Part shown: piece after piece, positions 1 through 11,481 of the stretch | Numbering within the stretch: position 1 is the stretch's first letter | Layout: every line of letters begins with the position of its first letter | Source of the DNA: Neckera pumila | Lineage: Eukaryota > Streptophyta > Bryopsida > Hypnales > Neckeraceae | Assembly (NCBI GenBank): GCA_963969595.1 | Contig: OZ018413.1 | Span: forward strand, 7,934,211 to 7,998,210 | Direction: 5' to 3' | Length of the DNA stretch: 64,000 nucleotides | Translations under genes and position numbers: made by a program | Notes under the pieces: model-generated | Seen by the model: the letters and a program-made list of their open reading frames with translations, nothing else | What the model was told of the DNA's origin: nothing | The model's database searches: none

Positions 1-849
1 CTAGATACAGAGTGGCACAAATATTCTTTAACACTACTAACAATATTCTAATCTATTTCTATCCAAAAACTTTGGACTTTTCAAGCACGTTTTGTATTTG
101 ATATAAAATTTGTTCAAATACATTAGCAATTTCAAATTTTCACAAAAAAGATCTGGAAATTTTATGATATGCATTAAGACACATGATTTCACATCTGGAA
201 AAACAACTAAAGAGGTTCACTCATAAACAACAAAATGGAGGATACAAAGTGGAGGATTCTGAAGTTTGATCAGAGACACACAATCATGAACTTCATTCTC
301 TCACCGGTAATCTGACTGCTTGACAAGTCAATTAGTTTGAATGCGAGACAAACCGTGCTACAAGAGATGATAAGAGTGAGTAGGATGTTCCAGAATGTCA
401 CTGAAGAGGGGGTCAGATTAGAAGTACATGATCATAGCAGGAGCGCACTCTGTGCATTGCCTAGTATTGAGCATTAAACAACAGAAACGGTGCTGAACGC
501 AAATCAAAGTACATATGAACAAATTTGTGTAGTGATATTTGTGTACTACATATGTGGATTGTCGATCCATACCTAGGATACAATATGATTAAAGGTAGGT
601 CTATCTCAATAAGATTACCCACCTTCACCAAAGAATGCCACTCTTCAATTGATTGAAAATATCACTACTCCAAACGCAAGCATAGAGTGATCAGTCGACC
701 AGTTTAGCATGCTTACAGTGATTCACTGCGCAATACTAGGGTAGGAGGAAACAATGATACTGTAACAAAAATATTACACCTCCACAGCACAGAGCAGATT
801 TTGGGAAAAATCTGCTTCTGGTTGATATCTGTCGTGTAAATAAGTCATT
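1..849. other. Intergenic, downstream of BBX gene
   Basis: I see no gene here. The last few hundred bases before position 850 lie 3' of the minus-strand B-box gene and probably include its 3' UTR. The rest is AT-rich and carries stops in all frames. No terminal inverted repeats were recognised. Confidence 0.5.
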
Positions 850-2796
850 TCATGATGACTCATTGAGAGTTCTGCGCCGCTTCGCCACAGGCGCTGGACT
901 AATTGGTAGACCAAGGTCAGGGACGACGAAGGTGTCATCAAACTGTGGAACAATAGCAGCATCCTGCTTTGCTTTCCCTTTGCTGAGGGTAGTTGCCTTC
1001 CCCCCACGCGACAAGGCTACCGGTGGCGCAGGCGCGAACATTTGAGGAACTTCATGAAACGATTCTGCGTACATCTGCTCTTCAAACATGCTCAGATCCG
1101 CCATCCAGTCATAATCGCCAAGATTGTTCATGTCAGCCTGCAAACATAGTAAGCTTTAAAATCAGACTCATCCAATTCATCACTACATCTCAGTACCAAA
1201 ACATCACGCAAAACTAGTCCATAGCCTACAATAGCTGAGCATCTAATTCCACACAACTGAAAATGGGAGATGAACGTGGCCGCAGCAGTGCCACACTATG
1301 ACAGTGTGAAAGGGTACCTTTGAGGACCCAATATCGCCCATGTGATAACCATCCGCCAATTCTGGTAAGTTCAGGAGCTCGTCCACTCCCCAAACAGGGA
1401 CAGCATCAGACAAGAAGTCGGCCGGGATGCTATTTCTCCTTCCAATAGTGGGACCCTGCTGATCAAAAGCATTCACAGAAGTCGTGCCCATAGGCTTCGT
1501 CCTTTCTCTCTCCGAGTTTCTTCCATTGTTAGGCAACCACGATGGTGTCGAGACCAAGGTCGTATTAGCACTAATCGTACTATTCTTCGATGCCGACGAA
1601 AGACTAGGGCCCTTCGAAAGAGAAGAAGCTGCTGGAGTCCTCGGCACCATAGCACGAGCAGATTCCTCCGGCACCAACTCTGAAGTCTGCTGTCCATAAA
1701 CGGCCTCCAAACCCACCCTGGTCCCTGTTAGCAGAAACCGCTGGTGATTGGCAGACAGCTTGTTTGCGGTGTGAATGGACACATCACAGTCTCGACAAAG
1801 AAGAGCCCTATCCTCCAGGCAGAAGAAAAACCCAGTTTTTTCCTGCACGACATCAATCACGTTTACGAACAAAATAGAGTACCACAAGAACAAAGCCGGT
1901 ATTATACGTCCATACTGCTTTGCCACACATCATACCATATAACATAAAGACCTTACATTCAATATAAACTCCCAGAAAAAACTCTTGTTACGACAAACGG
2001 CTGATAATACCCAGCCATATCAATACATATGTCATTCCTCTGAATAAAAGTCCGGCCCTTAGTAAAGCAACACGAGAACAAAGCCATTATTGTATGTAAA
2101 TATTATAGTCGCGTGCTGTACCACATCATATAAGAACCATACACTAACTCCCGGCTAAATTTCTTGATATCAAAACAGGCTGATAATACCCATGTACATC
2201 ACTAATACATCAGCTTGCCGAATATAAGTCCGAAAGGCATAACAACTGCCTGGGCATGACAGTTCTTTGATGCATAAATTCTCTACCTCAACATCAGTGA
2301 GCGCCATTCCGCAGTGGCCGTAATGACGCTCTGGCGCTCAACAGAATTCTGAGAAACTAAATTTTGCGTCAACTAGAAACAACAGAGATCCAAGCTGTAC
2401 GCAGAAATTGGACATCTATGTGATACTTTCGAAGGAGAGGATTCTGTGAATGACCACCGAATACACTTAGAGCTCTATTGTCACAAACTCGAGATCCAAA
2501 CGAACACCAAGCAGATGTCCCGCGGGAGTATTCAATCATATGTGCACACTCGGGTCATTTTCTAGGAATATGAGAGAATGTGATATTACAGAATGTGGTG
2601 AGAAGGAGTAACAGACCTGGCATATGTCGCACTTGGGAGACTCGATCTGCCCAACAAGAGGAACGCGGACATGCTTGATGGCAAGCTTATTCGCGGCGTG
2701 AACTCGCGTGTCGCAACTAGTGCAGAGTGCAGCTTCGTCGGCGCAACACATCACCGCCGCTTTGTTTTTCTCGCAGACATCGCACTGAACTCTCAT
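850..2796 (-). CDS. Double B-box zinc finger transcription factor (BBX, STO/DBB class)
   Basis: Spliced by eye from three exons, complement of 2617-2796, 1318-1842 and 850-1137: 330 residues, in phase throughout, with GT-AG introns. B-box 1 (about residues 5-47) starts CDVCEKNKAAVMCCADEAAL; B-box 2 (about 56-100) contains CDICQ joined across intron 1 to EKTGFFFCLEDRALLCRDCD. The Cys/His spacing is that of plant group IV BBX proteins, which lack a CCT domain and act in the nucleus in light signalling with HY5 and COP1 (family knowledge). The C-terminus has acidic residues followed by VVPDLG, matching the COP1-binding VP motif, then KRRR, a likely nuclear signal. The start at 2796 is the first Met and sits directly before B-box 1. 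The middle of the protein is Ser/Thr-rich and probably disordered. Function in this species is inferred from family membership. Confidence 0.93.
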
Positions 2797-3560
2797 CGTG
2801 GCCGCCTGGATACGACTTCACTTGCAGTTACGAAGGCCAAATCAAAACGCCCGTAACCACCGTTCGCCACGAGGCAGCCGCAGCTTCACTCACCAAAAAT
2901 GGCACGATTAGACCAATTCGCAAACCAACCCATAAAACCAACCAGAACATTTCAAACACCTTCAGCAACTTCTGACCTCGAAAAAAAACTCTACCATTTC
3001 TAACCACAAAAAAATTCCTTCCTCCTACTTCATTCAGTGCACAACCTCGTGAATACCTGTCATGCACGGGCACGGTCTTCAGATAAGACTACTTCCCCAA
3101 GCCTCCACAATAAAAAAAATGACTTTCCAAGTTGCAATGTCGCAGTTACTCAGCTTCACATAGCAGAGTCACAAAGCGTTCAAATCAGTACCAGCCTTTC
3201 GAAACTTAAGCTTGACTCCTTGCAAAACCCATTACTAAAGAGAATCCCATCAAAACCACCAGTTTCGAGCCTCAAACTGCCTGCCTGCCTTCACCAAGCC
3301 TTCACAATAGAAATGCCATTACCAACTATAATGTAACACCATTCCCGTTACTCTAGCTTCACATAGAAGCTTCAAAAACCTTCCAAATTAGTGTCACAAA
3401 ACCCTAGAGCTCGACTCTTGCAACCCAAAAATAAAAACCCAACTCTCAAACCACCAAGTTTAAAGCTCACAACGATTTACACGATCAGAATCAAGCTCAC
3501 CTTAGAGCAAACGCATCATTCTCCGCAAGAATTTGGAAAACAGGGCAAGCGAGAAGGGGA
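2797..3560 (-). promoter_or_regulatory. Probable 5' UTR and UTR intron of the BBX gene
   Basis: Read on the minus strand, a good donor (AAG then GTGAGC) lies at 3499-3500, and an acceptor-like CAG lies just before the ATG at 2796, so an intron in the 5' leader is likely. The sequence is pyrimidine-rich on the plus strand and has no long coding frame. Exact transcript ends cannot be seen. Confidence 0.4.
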
Positions 3561-4543
3561 CTAATATCTTACGGAGTGGCGGTGGTGATTGAGGGGTGTG
3601 TGAGGGTGGTTCCTGACCTCAATTCAAGTGCCGATCAAGGTGTCTAACGAGGTGTCGGTTTCAGAAAAGGGTCGCCTGTGGTTCAGATTCAGGTCTCCAA
3701 TGGCGAATTGTGGCAGGACTCTATCTCGTCCAAGTCTTCATCGAGATCCTGATGAAGCTCAGAATCGGTGTTGCTCCTTCACATGCAACTGCATTGGCTT
3801 TCATGAGTGCCAGATGTAAGATGCTTGGTGGGTCATATGCCAACTTACAGCCACGCCAACCCCAAGCATGTCCTCAGAGCCTTCGTGAACTTTCTGTGCA
3901 ATTCTGGCAGTGTTTTTTATTGTGGGCGAAATGTTCGCTCCAAATTCTGTGGAGTGACGGAGCCCAACATCTGGCACTCAAAGAGCCAAATGCAGATGCA
4001 TGTTTTTATTCAGTTGGACGAGTGTTCTTCTACTTTTGGGAATTGGGATTTTGGTTACTGGATTTGGTGTGAAAGGAATTAACTTACCGTATTTTTTCAT
4101 GCTGAAATATCTACAAAGATTGAATATATAAGGTATGGAAGGTGGGAGCACCGCCATTTAACCCTGTAATGCTGCAGTGGACACTGAGTGTCCCATGCAT
4201 GAATCGGACCAAGAATCTTTGCATGTAGGATAGAAGTGCAATTGTTTATCCTCAAAATTTCGTGCAAAAACGGGAGAGACCTTCTACAATAGCTTGTCCT
4301 CAAATGAGTGCTTTTGGTTTTTTTTAAATAGATGATGCACACTGTATCAAAAAAGATGATTTCCGCGGAGACTAGCCTGTCTTTACTGAGTTAATCCTTA
4401 AAGGATGCATTGGTGACCATGGAAATCATCCCTTTTGCTACAGTGTGAATCATTTCCTCAAAAATTTCCAAAAGTACTCATTGGAAATCAAACTATTGTA
4501 GAAGACCTCCTATATTCACACAAAATTCCAAAGGATGAATAGT
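3561..4543. other. Intergenic, no gene supported
   Basis: This stretch is upstream of the BBX gene. An open frame at 3710-4072 on the plus strand encodes no recognisable domain, and I found no splice partner. It probably contains the BBX promoter. Nothing else is supported. Confidence 0.35.
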
Positions 4544-4847
4544 CATTAGGAAAAATTTCAGCCCTCCAGAAGGCCGCGAGTTCTGCACCCGCCCGGTGCA
4601 ATTATGGAAAAAATAAAAATACAAAATTATTATTTTTATTTTCTAATATTTTTTTAATGTTTAAATTCTAGATGCTGATGTGTCATTAGTAGTGCCACAT
4701 CAAATTTTTATTCTTTTAGTTGTTGTTTTTCCAAAAAAATTATTTTTTAAGAAAAAATATTTTTTTATTCATTCTAAAATTGCACCAAAGGGGTCCAGTA
4801 AATCAATTCCTTAGCAGCCTTCTGGAGGGCTGAAATTTTTCCTAATG
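4544..4847. mobile_element. MITE, ~304 bp, with ~30-bp terminal inverted repeats
   Basis: The left end CATTAGGAAAAATTTCAGCC is matched in reverse complement at the right end (GGCTGAAATTTTTCCTAATG). The complementarity continues through CTCCAGAAGGC. The interior is AT-rich with no coding frame. This is a typical non-autonomous DNA transposon; no clear target-site duplication was seen. Confidence 0.8.
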
Positions 4848-5301
4848 TGTACTTTTGTCCTACATAGAAAGATTCCTTGTCATCCATGGGTTACCAAACA
4901 TTCATCATATTGTTTATGAATTAAGCCACGTTGAGCCGACCACAAAGAATGTGCGGAAAACAAATGGATAGAGTGGAAGGCAAATGAGAGATGGAAGATG
5001 CCAAAAGAAAATTTTAAAAACTGCTTTTAGAAAGCTTGGTCAAAGTGCAAATACAAAAACGGCCCCCATTGGCCATTCTCAAAGGCCCTATTTTCGGACA
5101 ACGGTCACACAAAATTTGCTCCTACATGCAACAGGCCTCGATGGCTACAAAATCACCTAATCATTGCAGCTTGGACACCATTTAGAGCTCCAAGTGGTCC
5201 ATTCTTGAAGCCATTTGCTTAATGGCTTGACGACAGCTTGTCGGGTTGGACGCAGCAAACTTAATTGTACAAGGTGATACCTAAGAGTGAATTTAAACCT
5301 A

Positions 5302-5384
5302 TGCAATGACGAACACTTGGCCGCAGCTAACGCATAATGAGCTGCAATGACGAACACTTGGCCGCAGCTAACACATAATGAGCT
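5302..5384. repeat. Tandem duplication of ~40 bp
   Basis: The unit GCAATGACGAACACTTGGCC and the following ~20 bases occur twice head to tail, differing by one base in the part read (GCTAACGC against GCTAACAC). It is likely a recent replication-slippage duplication in intergenic DNA. Confidence 0.85.
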
Positions 5385-6258
5385 GATTGGGGGGCTATTG
5401 CAGGGAACGAGTTTTGGGATGTGAACAAAAACGGATGCTCCTACTTTATAACCATTGAACTATTGTTTGATTCCGCTCATTTTTTTAGCCATCTTGTTTA
5501 GCAAAATTTGTTGTTGAGGTAGATTATCAATTCTACCAGCTATAATCGGACAAGCTTGTCGATTCAATGACCATATATATACAATCTCAACCTTAAAGTA
5601 GAATCAAACATACAATCTTTTAACTCTAGAGAAGCTGCAAGGTAGTGCCAATTTGGTAGTATGGTTCGGTCAATTGGCTCGCCTAATGGATTCGCCAACA
5701 ATCTCATCATACTATTGAATTGGCACTATCCTTTAACTTTTCTAGTACATAATCATCACTAATGAAAATGCAACATCTATATTAGAACTAAATAGTGATT
5801 CTAAAGTTTAGATGATGATAACACAAGATGCACATTGTAATTAGAACATGAGAATCTAGGTTTGTTTTTGGATATACCAACTATAATAATTTGAAATTTT
5901 GTAACATATTCATAATAAATCTAAGCATTGCAAGCTAAAATTTTTTGGAATTCCATTTCACTTGTCAATAAGATCCAATAAAAGTAGATTATTTTTTATA
6001 GTAGTAAAAATGCTCAGTTGCTATTGGTATCAATTATAGTTGCACTGTATTGTACGAGTGATTAATTTAAGGTGTTTTCATAATATGAAAATTTAGATTT
6101 ATATAGACTACAATCTTTAAATACATTATGGTTTGGATATATTCTACGTGAAACATGTATATATACCGTAAACTCTACAAACTATAGGCTCCCCCCACAT
6201 ATATCTTTGTTTAGGGTTAATTCAATAGAATTAATTATGAAGTCATGTGCTCCCCCTT

Positions 6259-6449
6259 AGAATGCAATCTAATCACATTGAGTTGGTTTCTTCCGAACTA
6301 GAGGTTTAGATTACACAAAAAGAAGGGATCAAATACAAATTTGTGCCACTTGAGATGTTCATTTGTGTTTGATCCCCTCTTTTTGCAAGGGTGGTACCTA
6401 AACCTCCATTTAAGGAAGAAGCCAACTCAATTTGATTAGATTGCATTCT
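6259..6449. mobile_element. Foldback element, ~190 bp hairpin
   Basis: The outer arms AGAATGCAATCTAATCACAT and its complement (ending GATTAGATTGCATTCT) enclose further paired sequence around TTTAGATTACACAAAAAGAA and its partner, leaving a loop of roughly 20-30 bases near 6345-6365. Almost the whole element is self-complementary with scattered mismatches. It is non-coding. Confidence 0.8.
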
Positions 6450-6669
6450 ACCATGCCTTGTTGTTATACCAAACAATAAAATTTAAGTGGAAGAAACTAT
6501 ACCTTGTTGTCTTTCCTAATACATATAAGTGGTGTAATAATTCAAAGATATTCTTGAATACGTATTGAAAGAGGCACCACATAAATATGAGTATTGCAGA
6601 ACTTTACAACTAATTGTAATATCAACCTAACCAAAAGAAACATGACAACAAGCACAACTTTCCACCTTT

Positions 6670-7593
6670 TTAACCCCTAAAGGCCCAAGGTCTTTTTTCT
6701 GCCAAAAAACACCCAAAACTGCCATTTTTTAGCAAAGAGTGAAAAAAAATTAAAAACGTTTTTTTTGCACATCTAACCATAGGATCTTACACCTAACTAG
6801 TATGAGAATATGTGGAAAAAATTTCAGAATTTTTGACCGCACAGATTGCAAGATATCTGCATTTAAAGTGGAAAAAACAAGATTTTCAGCACATTGCGGG
6901 ACCAGATTGTTTGACTTTAAACATTTTTAACTTAAAACTTTTGCACTACAGAGTTTTGAGCTTTAAATCTTTATAGTGGAGAATTGAGTTGAGAGTCTAG
7001 GAAAAAAAAAATTCAAAAAAACTTAATTATCATTCTTTAAAAAATTGTTAAGTAGAAGTAGGTACGAGATAGAAGGAAAATCTAAAATATTCATATTTTT
7101 GATGGAATTAAAATGCACTAATCCCAATGGTGAGATTGTTCTAGCAAGTAAACTAAAACATTAAAATAAAATAAAATTGAAAAATTACAAAAATTGCATT
7201 CCGAAATGAATCCTACAAGTTATTTTTTTCAAGAAAATGCTCTAACTACCCAAAAAACAAGAATGTCCATAACTTCCTCATATCAAATCCAATTGAAATG
7301 AATCAAATCTTTCCAGATAGACAAAAATATAATCTATGAGAAAAAAAATATTTAAAAAAAAATTTAAAAATTTTGCAAATTTTTTTTGTTGCCCTCCCTC
7401 CCCACGCATTCCAAGAAATGGCATAACTTCTCGCTCGAAGGTCCGATTTCAAATTTTTTTTTCCGCCACATACCTCTCTCAATTCTTCACCTTCTCAAAA
7501 AGTTTCAAAGAATCACGACAAAATTTCAGCCTGTAGGTACCTGCCCGAAAATGCATTTGTCCCCTAAAGGGACAATGGGCTTTTAGAGGATAA
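6670..7593 (+). mobile_element. TTAACCCC-ended element family A, copy 1 (~924 bp)
   Basis: It begins TTAACCCCTAAAGGCCCAAG and ends CAATGGGCTTTTAGAGGATAA, a decayed inverted copy of the family end. The same interior is found inverted at 9086-10160 and 58619-59544, for example around CTAACTAGTATGAGAATATG and the segment near 7380 facing the other terminus. No transposase frame is present. The family is a non-autonomous DNA element; its superfamily cannot be assigned. Confidence 0.85.
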
Positions 7594-8066
7594 AGCAACC
7601 TAAAATGAGGGATGCCAAGTGCCTAAAAGCATCACCTGAAAAGATGTTCTTATTTATTTACGCCCATCTCCTCCATCAATATGTACCTATTAATGAAGAA
7701 ATGATTTTAGAACATCTACCACAAAAACTTTGATCCTTCATGACTTTGATCTCATAACTTCTTGTAACATGATATTCAAATGATGCATTCTTTGGTGCAT
7801 TGAAATCTCCTTTCATTTCTCAATTAGAATTTAAAATTTTGATCTGTCTAATAATATAAAAAATGGCACTTTTTGGCGTCCCTAATTTACGTCTAAGAGT
7901 TTGTTCACACTCCATACTAACATTGATGTATTAACAATTTTGAGATGATTATTCCTATTGTCAATACTTATTGCATATAATCTCTTCACACTCTCAAGCC
8001 CTTCCTCCCTGCAACCACCAAGCCTCTGCCTCAACCCTTCTTTGAACCTACTCTCTTCCACCTTTC

Positions 8067-8653
8067 TTAATCCCTAAATGCCCAAGGCCTTTTTTGAGCT
8101 TCTAGGAATTTGCTCTGAACAAAAAGAGATTGCACAGGAAAGAAAACACAACAATATCACTCATAGATTGAAAGATTATAATGTTTGATCATGAGGGTGT
8201 TAAAACTGCAAAAGTGATTTGAATTCTTTCAAGCTTCTTTTTACTTGTTACATCAAAATAGTTGGTCACCAAAAAAATATGAGTGGCCTAACAATATTTC
8301 ATATTGTTAGGGCCTAACATGCATAACCCCAATCAGTTTATAGTTTCTTAAAATCAACTATACAATTTTTTTAAATGAACTTTTCATCTGATTTTTGCTC
8401 CAAGATCTAGTGTATTTGAGGCTCATTTCCAAAAGCCCTCAACACTATGGAAAGTCAAGATTGCAATGGGTACCCTTGCACAAAATCTTAATTAATCATT
8501 TTCAAAATCAGATTTTTGTTGCTAAAACTAGACTTCAAGTAGAATTTTATAAACATATAATTGACTACTAAAAATAGCAATTTAATTAGGTTTTATTTAA
8601 CTTCAAAGTATTGTTGACACTCAAATTGGGTGCCTCTAGCAATTAGGGGTTAA
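8067..8653 (+). mobile_element. TTAACCCC-ended element family B, copy 1 (~587 bp)
   Basis: The ends TTAATCCCTAAATGCCCAAG and AATTAGGGGTTAA are inverted relatives. The interior matches 10263-10906 in inverse orientation, for example the segment around ATAATGTTTGATCATGAGGG against its complement near 10700. The interior differs from family A although the ends are alike. No coding frame. Confidence 0.8.
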
Positions 8654-8699
8654 AACATGCGATTTCTTTGTGGCTTTACCAAAAGCTCTTGAATACTTT

Positions 8700-9010
8700 T
8701 GAATATTCTCTTGAAAATTTTACTTCCTAATTTTATTCTAGAACTTAAATCTCAAATTTCACCTCTAAGTTTTACTCTTTGGGTTAACAACTCTAGATTT
8801 TTAATTCTAGATTTCACTCTAATTTCTTACTTTTAAATTAATCCTGAATTTTTACTTCTAACTCTAAGTTTTAACTTTTAACACTAAATCTACTTTTACT
8901 TCTAACTCTAAGTTCTTACTTCTAAAACTGATTTTACGTTTTTATTTCTAACCTTACTCTAGGATTTAACTTGGGATTTTAACTTGTAAAATTAACCTTC
9001 TAAATTAATT
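8700..9010. repeat. Degenerate simple array of CTAAxTTTxACTT-type words
   Basis: Short words such as ACTTCTAACTCTAAGTTTT recur irregularly. The composition is the same as the better-ordered array at 16140-16860. No regular period could be fixed here. Confidence 0.6.
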
Positions 9011-9085
9011 CTAGGCTTTCACCTTACAAAGAGATCCATATATCTTCCATCAAAGTTATAATCAAAACACAGTTATAAGAGACAT

Positions 9086-10160
9086 TTAACCCCTAAAAGC
9101 TCATTGTCCCTTTGGAGGACAAATGTGTTTTCAAGCAGGTATCTACGGGCTGAAATTTTCTTCTGATTTTTTGAAACTTTTTTTGGAGGTAGAAAAGCTG
9201 ATTAGCTTTGTGGGACTATAGTTTTTTTTCACAATCAGTGTCTGGGAACAAAAGTTATGACCAAATAAGCTCAAAACAAGGGACATAGGCAGCACAGGCA
9301 GCAAAAAAAATTTGCACTGTTTTTTTTCCTTTTTTTTAAGAGTATTTTTTTTCTCATAGATTATATTTTTGTCTATCTGGAAAGATTTGATTCATTTCAT
9401 TTGGATTTGTTATGAGAAAGTTATGGGCACTTTTGTTTTTCGGGCAGTTAGAGCATCTTTTTGAAAAAATAACTTGTAGGATTCATTTCTAAATGCAATT
9501 TTCCAAATTTTCCAAATTTTTTTTTTTGCATGGTTTAGTTTGCTTGCTAGAACAATCTCACCATTGAGATTAGTGCATTTTAATTCCATCTAAAACATGT
9601 AAATATTTTAGATTTTCCTTCTATCTTGTACCTACTTCTACTTAATAATTTTTTTAATAATGAAAATTAAGTTTTTTGAATTTTATTTTTTTGGTAGATT
9701 GTCAACTCAATTCTCCACTATAAAAAAATAAATCTCTGAACTCTGTAGTGCAAAAATTTTAAGCTAAAAATGTTCAAAGTCAAAAAATCCAGTCCCACAA
9801 TGTGCTGAAAACTTGTTTTTTCACTAAGCATAGCTATCTTGCAATTTGTGCGGTCAAAAATTCTGAAATTTTTTCCACACATTCTCATACTAGTTAGGTG
9901 TACGATTCTATAGTTAGATGTGCAAAAAAAAACATTTTCAATTTTTTTTCACTCTTTGCTAAAAAAATGGCAGTTTTGGGTGTTTTTTGGCAGAAAAAAG
10001 GCCTTGGGCCTAGTATAAGGTAGTGTGCTCTTAAATGGAACACTTAAGCCTACCTAACTCATCATGGACAACCATAGATATTTCAAGCTGCCACCCATTC
10101 CTAGATAGAGGTCCATTTTAAAACATGGTCCGTTTTAGAGCACACTACCTTAGGGGTTAA
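9086..10160 (-). mobile_element. TTAACCCC-ended element family A, copy 2, carrying a nested insertion
   Basis: The left end TTAACCCCTAAAAGCTCATT and right end TAGGGGTTAA bound a copy inverted relative to 6670-7593. The right terminus is interrupted by a separate small element at about 10015-10152, which explains the longer span. Non-coding. Confidence 0.82.
10015..10152. mobile_element. Small MITE (~138 bp) nested in family A copy 2
   Basis: TAAGGTAGTGTGCTCTTAAA at the left is matched by the complement of TTTTAGAGCACACTACCTTA at the right. Its removal restores the family A end (GGGCCTA joined to GGGGTTAA), so it inserted after that element did. A related terminus occurs at about 24469-24490. 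Confidence 0.8.
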
Positions 10161-10262
10161 TATGTCCAATGCATTGCGCATCCATTCATCTTTATTGTGC
10201 CATCATACTTATTCATGCACAATCATTATAGTCATAATAGAAACCTATTTGATACTTCACTG

Positions 10263-10906
10263 TTAACCCCTAAATGCCCAAGGCACCCAAATTTGGTGTT
10301 TGCAAAACTTTGAAGCTAAATAAAACCTAACCAGGTTGCTATTTTTAGTAGTTTATATTTTTTTTAAGTTTTTCTTGAAGTCTAATTTTAGCACCCAAAA
10401 TCCGATCTTGATAATAAATGATAGTGATTTTTCTACTCAAGTTTTTGTACAAGGGTACCCATTGCAATCTTGACTTCCCATAGTGTTGAGAGCTCTTGGA
10501 AATGAGCCTCAAATACACTACATCTTGGAGAAAAAACACATTCAAGATTCATTTAAAAAAATTATGGAGTAGACTTTAAGAAGTCATAAATCGATTGGGG
10601 TTATACAAGTAAGGCCCTTTAACCTCAAATTTTTTTGGTCACCAACTCCTTAGCTTTGACTTGTGTAAAGAAGATTGAAAGATTTTTGCAATTTTAGTAC
10701 CCTCATGGTCAAACATTATAATCTTTCACTCCATAAGTGATATTGTTGTATTTTCTTTTCCCATGAGATCTCTAACATGTCTAGTTTGCATTTGTACGGT
10801 TACAATTCAAAAAAAAATTTATACAACTTCTCAAAATGTTGGCATTTTGTTCAATTTAGAGCAAATTCCAGGAAACCCAAAACAGGTCTTGGGCATTTAG
10901 GGGTTA
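10263..10906 (-). mobile_element. TTAACCCC-ended element family B, copy 2 (~644 bp)
   Basis: The ends TTAACCCCTAAATGCCCAAG and GGGCATTTAGGGGTTAA form perfect terminal repeats of about 17 bp. The interior is an inverted relative of 8067-8653. Better preserved ends suggest it is younger than copy 1. Confidence 0.85.
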
Positions 10907-11481
10907 AAAGTGACCAAAAGTGACATATCTATAGGAGTTCATATTAATCATTTAAGATGCCTCAAGGTAGTAAATGTACCAATAAAAATAAAATCAGGAT
11001 CTCCATTCTTGAACAATAGAGATATGATCTGAAAGTGACAAATCAATTTTTAGCTTCTCAAGTGACCTTTCCATAGCAATCTTGGGCACTTACAAGTTGA
11101 TAGAACATGTAGCTACGCTTCGAGAAGCTTTGTCCCGTTCGTAGTACAGTACAGCTACAAAACAGTACACATCGGATATTGTACAGAACACTATAGCACT
11201 AGCTCGGTTAAAATACAAAACCTACTCAAGCTTCCGAACAACACATTACACACACTTAAAGCATCAGCCCACTTACAAAGTAGCATCATACTCCAGCGTC
11301 CTCACATTCACTACAGCTTCGTCAATAAAAGCTAAGCTTCTCCTCCCCTTCGATCAGACCCAACAAAGTAAAGCAAATAAAAACTAACAATACATCGTCA
11401 GTGTTGACAGTTTGAAATACAGCATCTATTGACGCTGCCTTGTATACAAAACATAGCCGTCAAACAAGACGGATGAATCGA

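Noticed and set aside
3710..4072. 120-codon open frame upstream of the BBX gene
   Set aside because: No domain, unusual composition, no splice partner, and it overlaps two other similar-length frames; probably chance.
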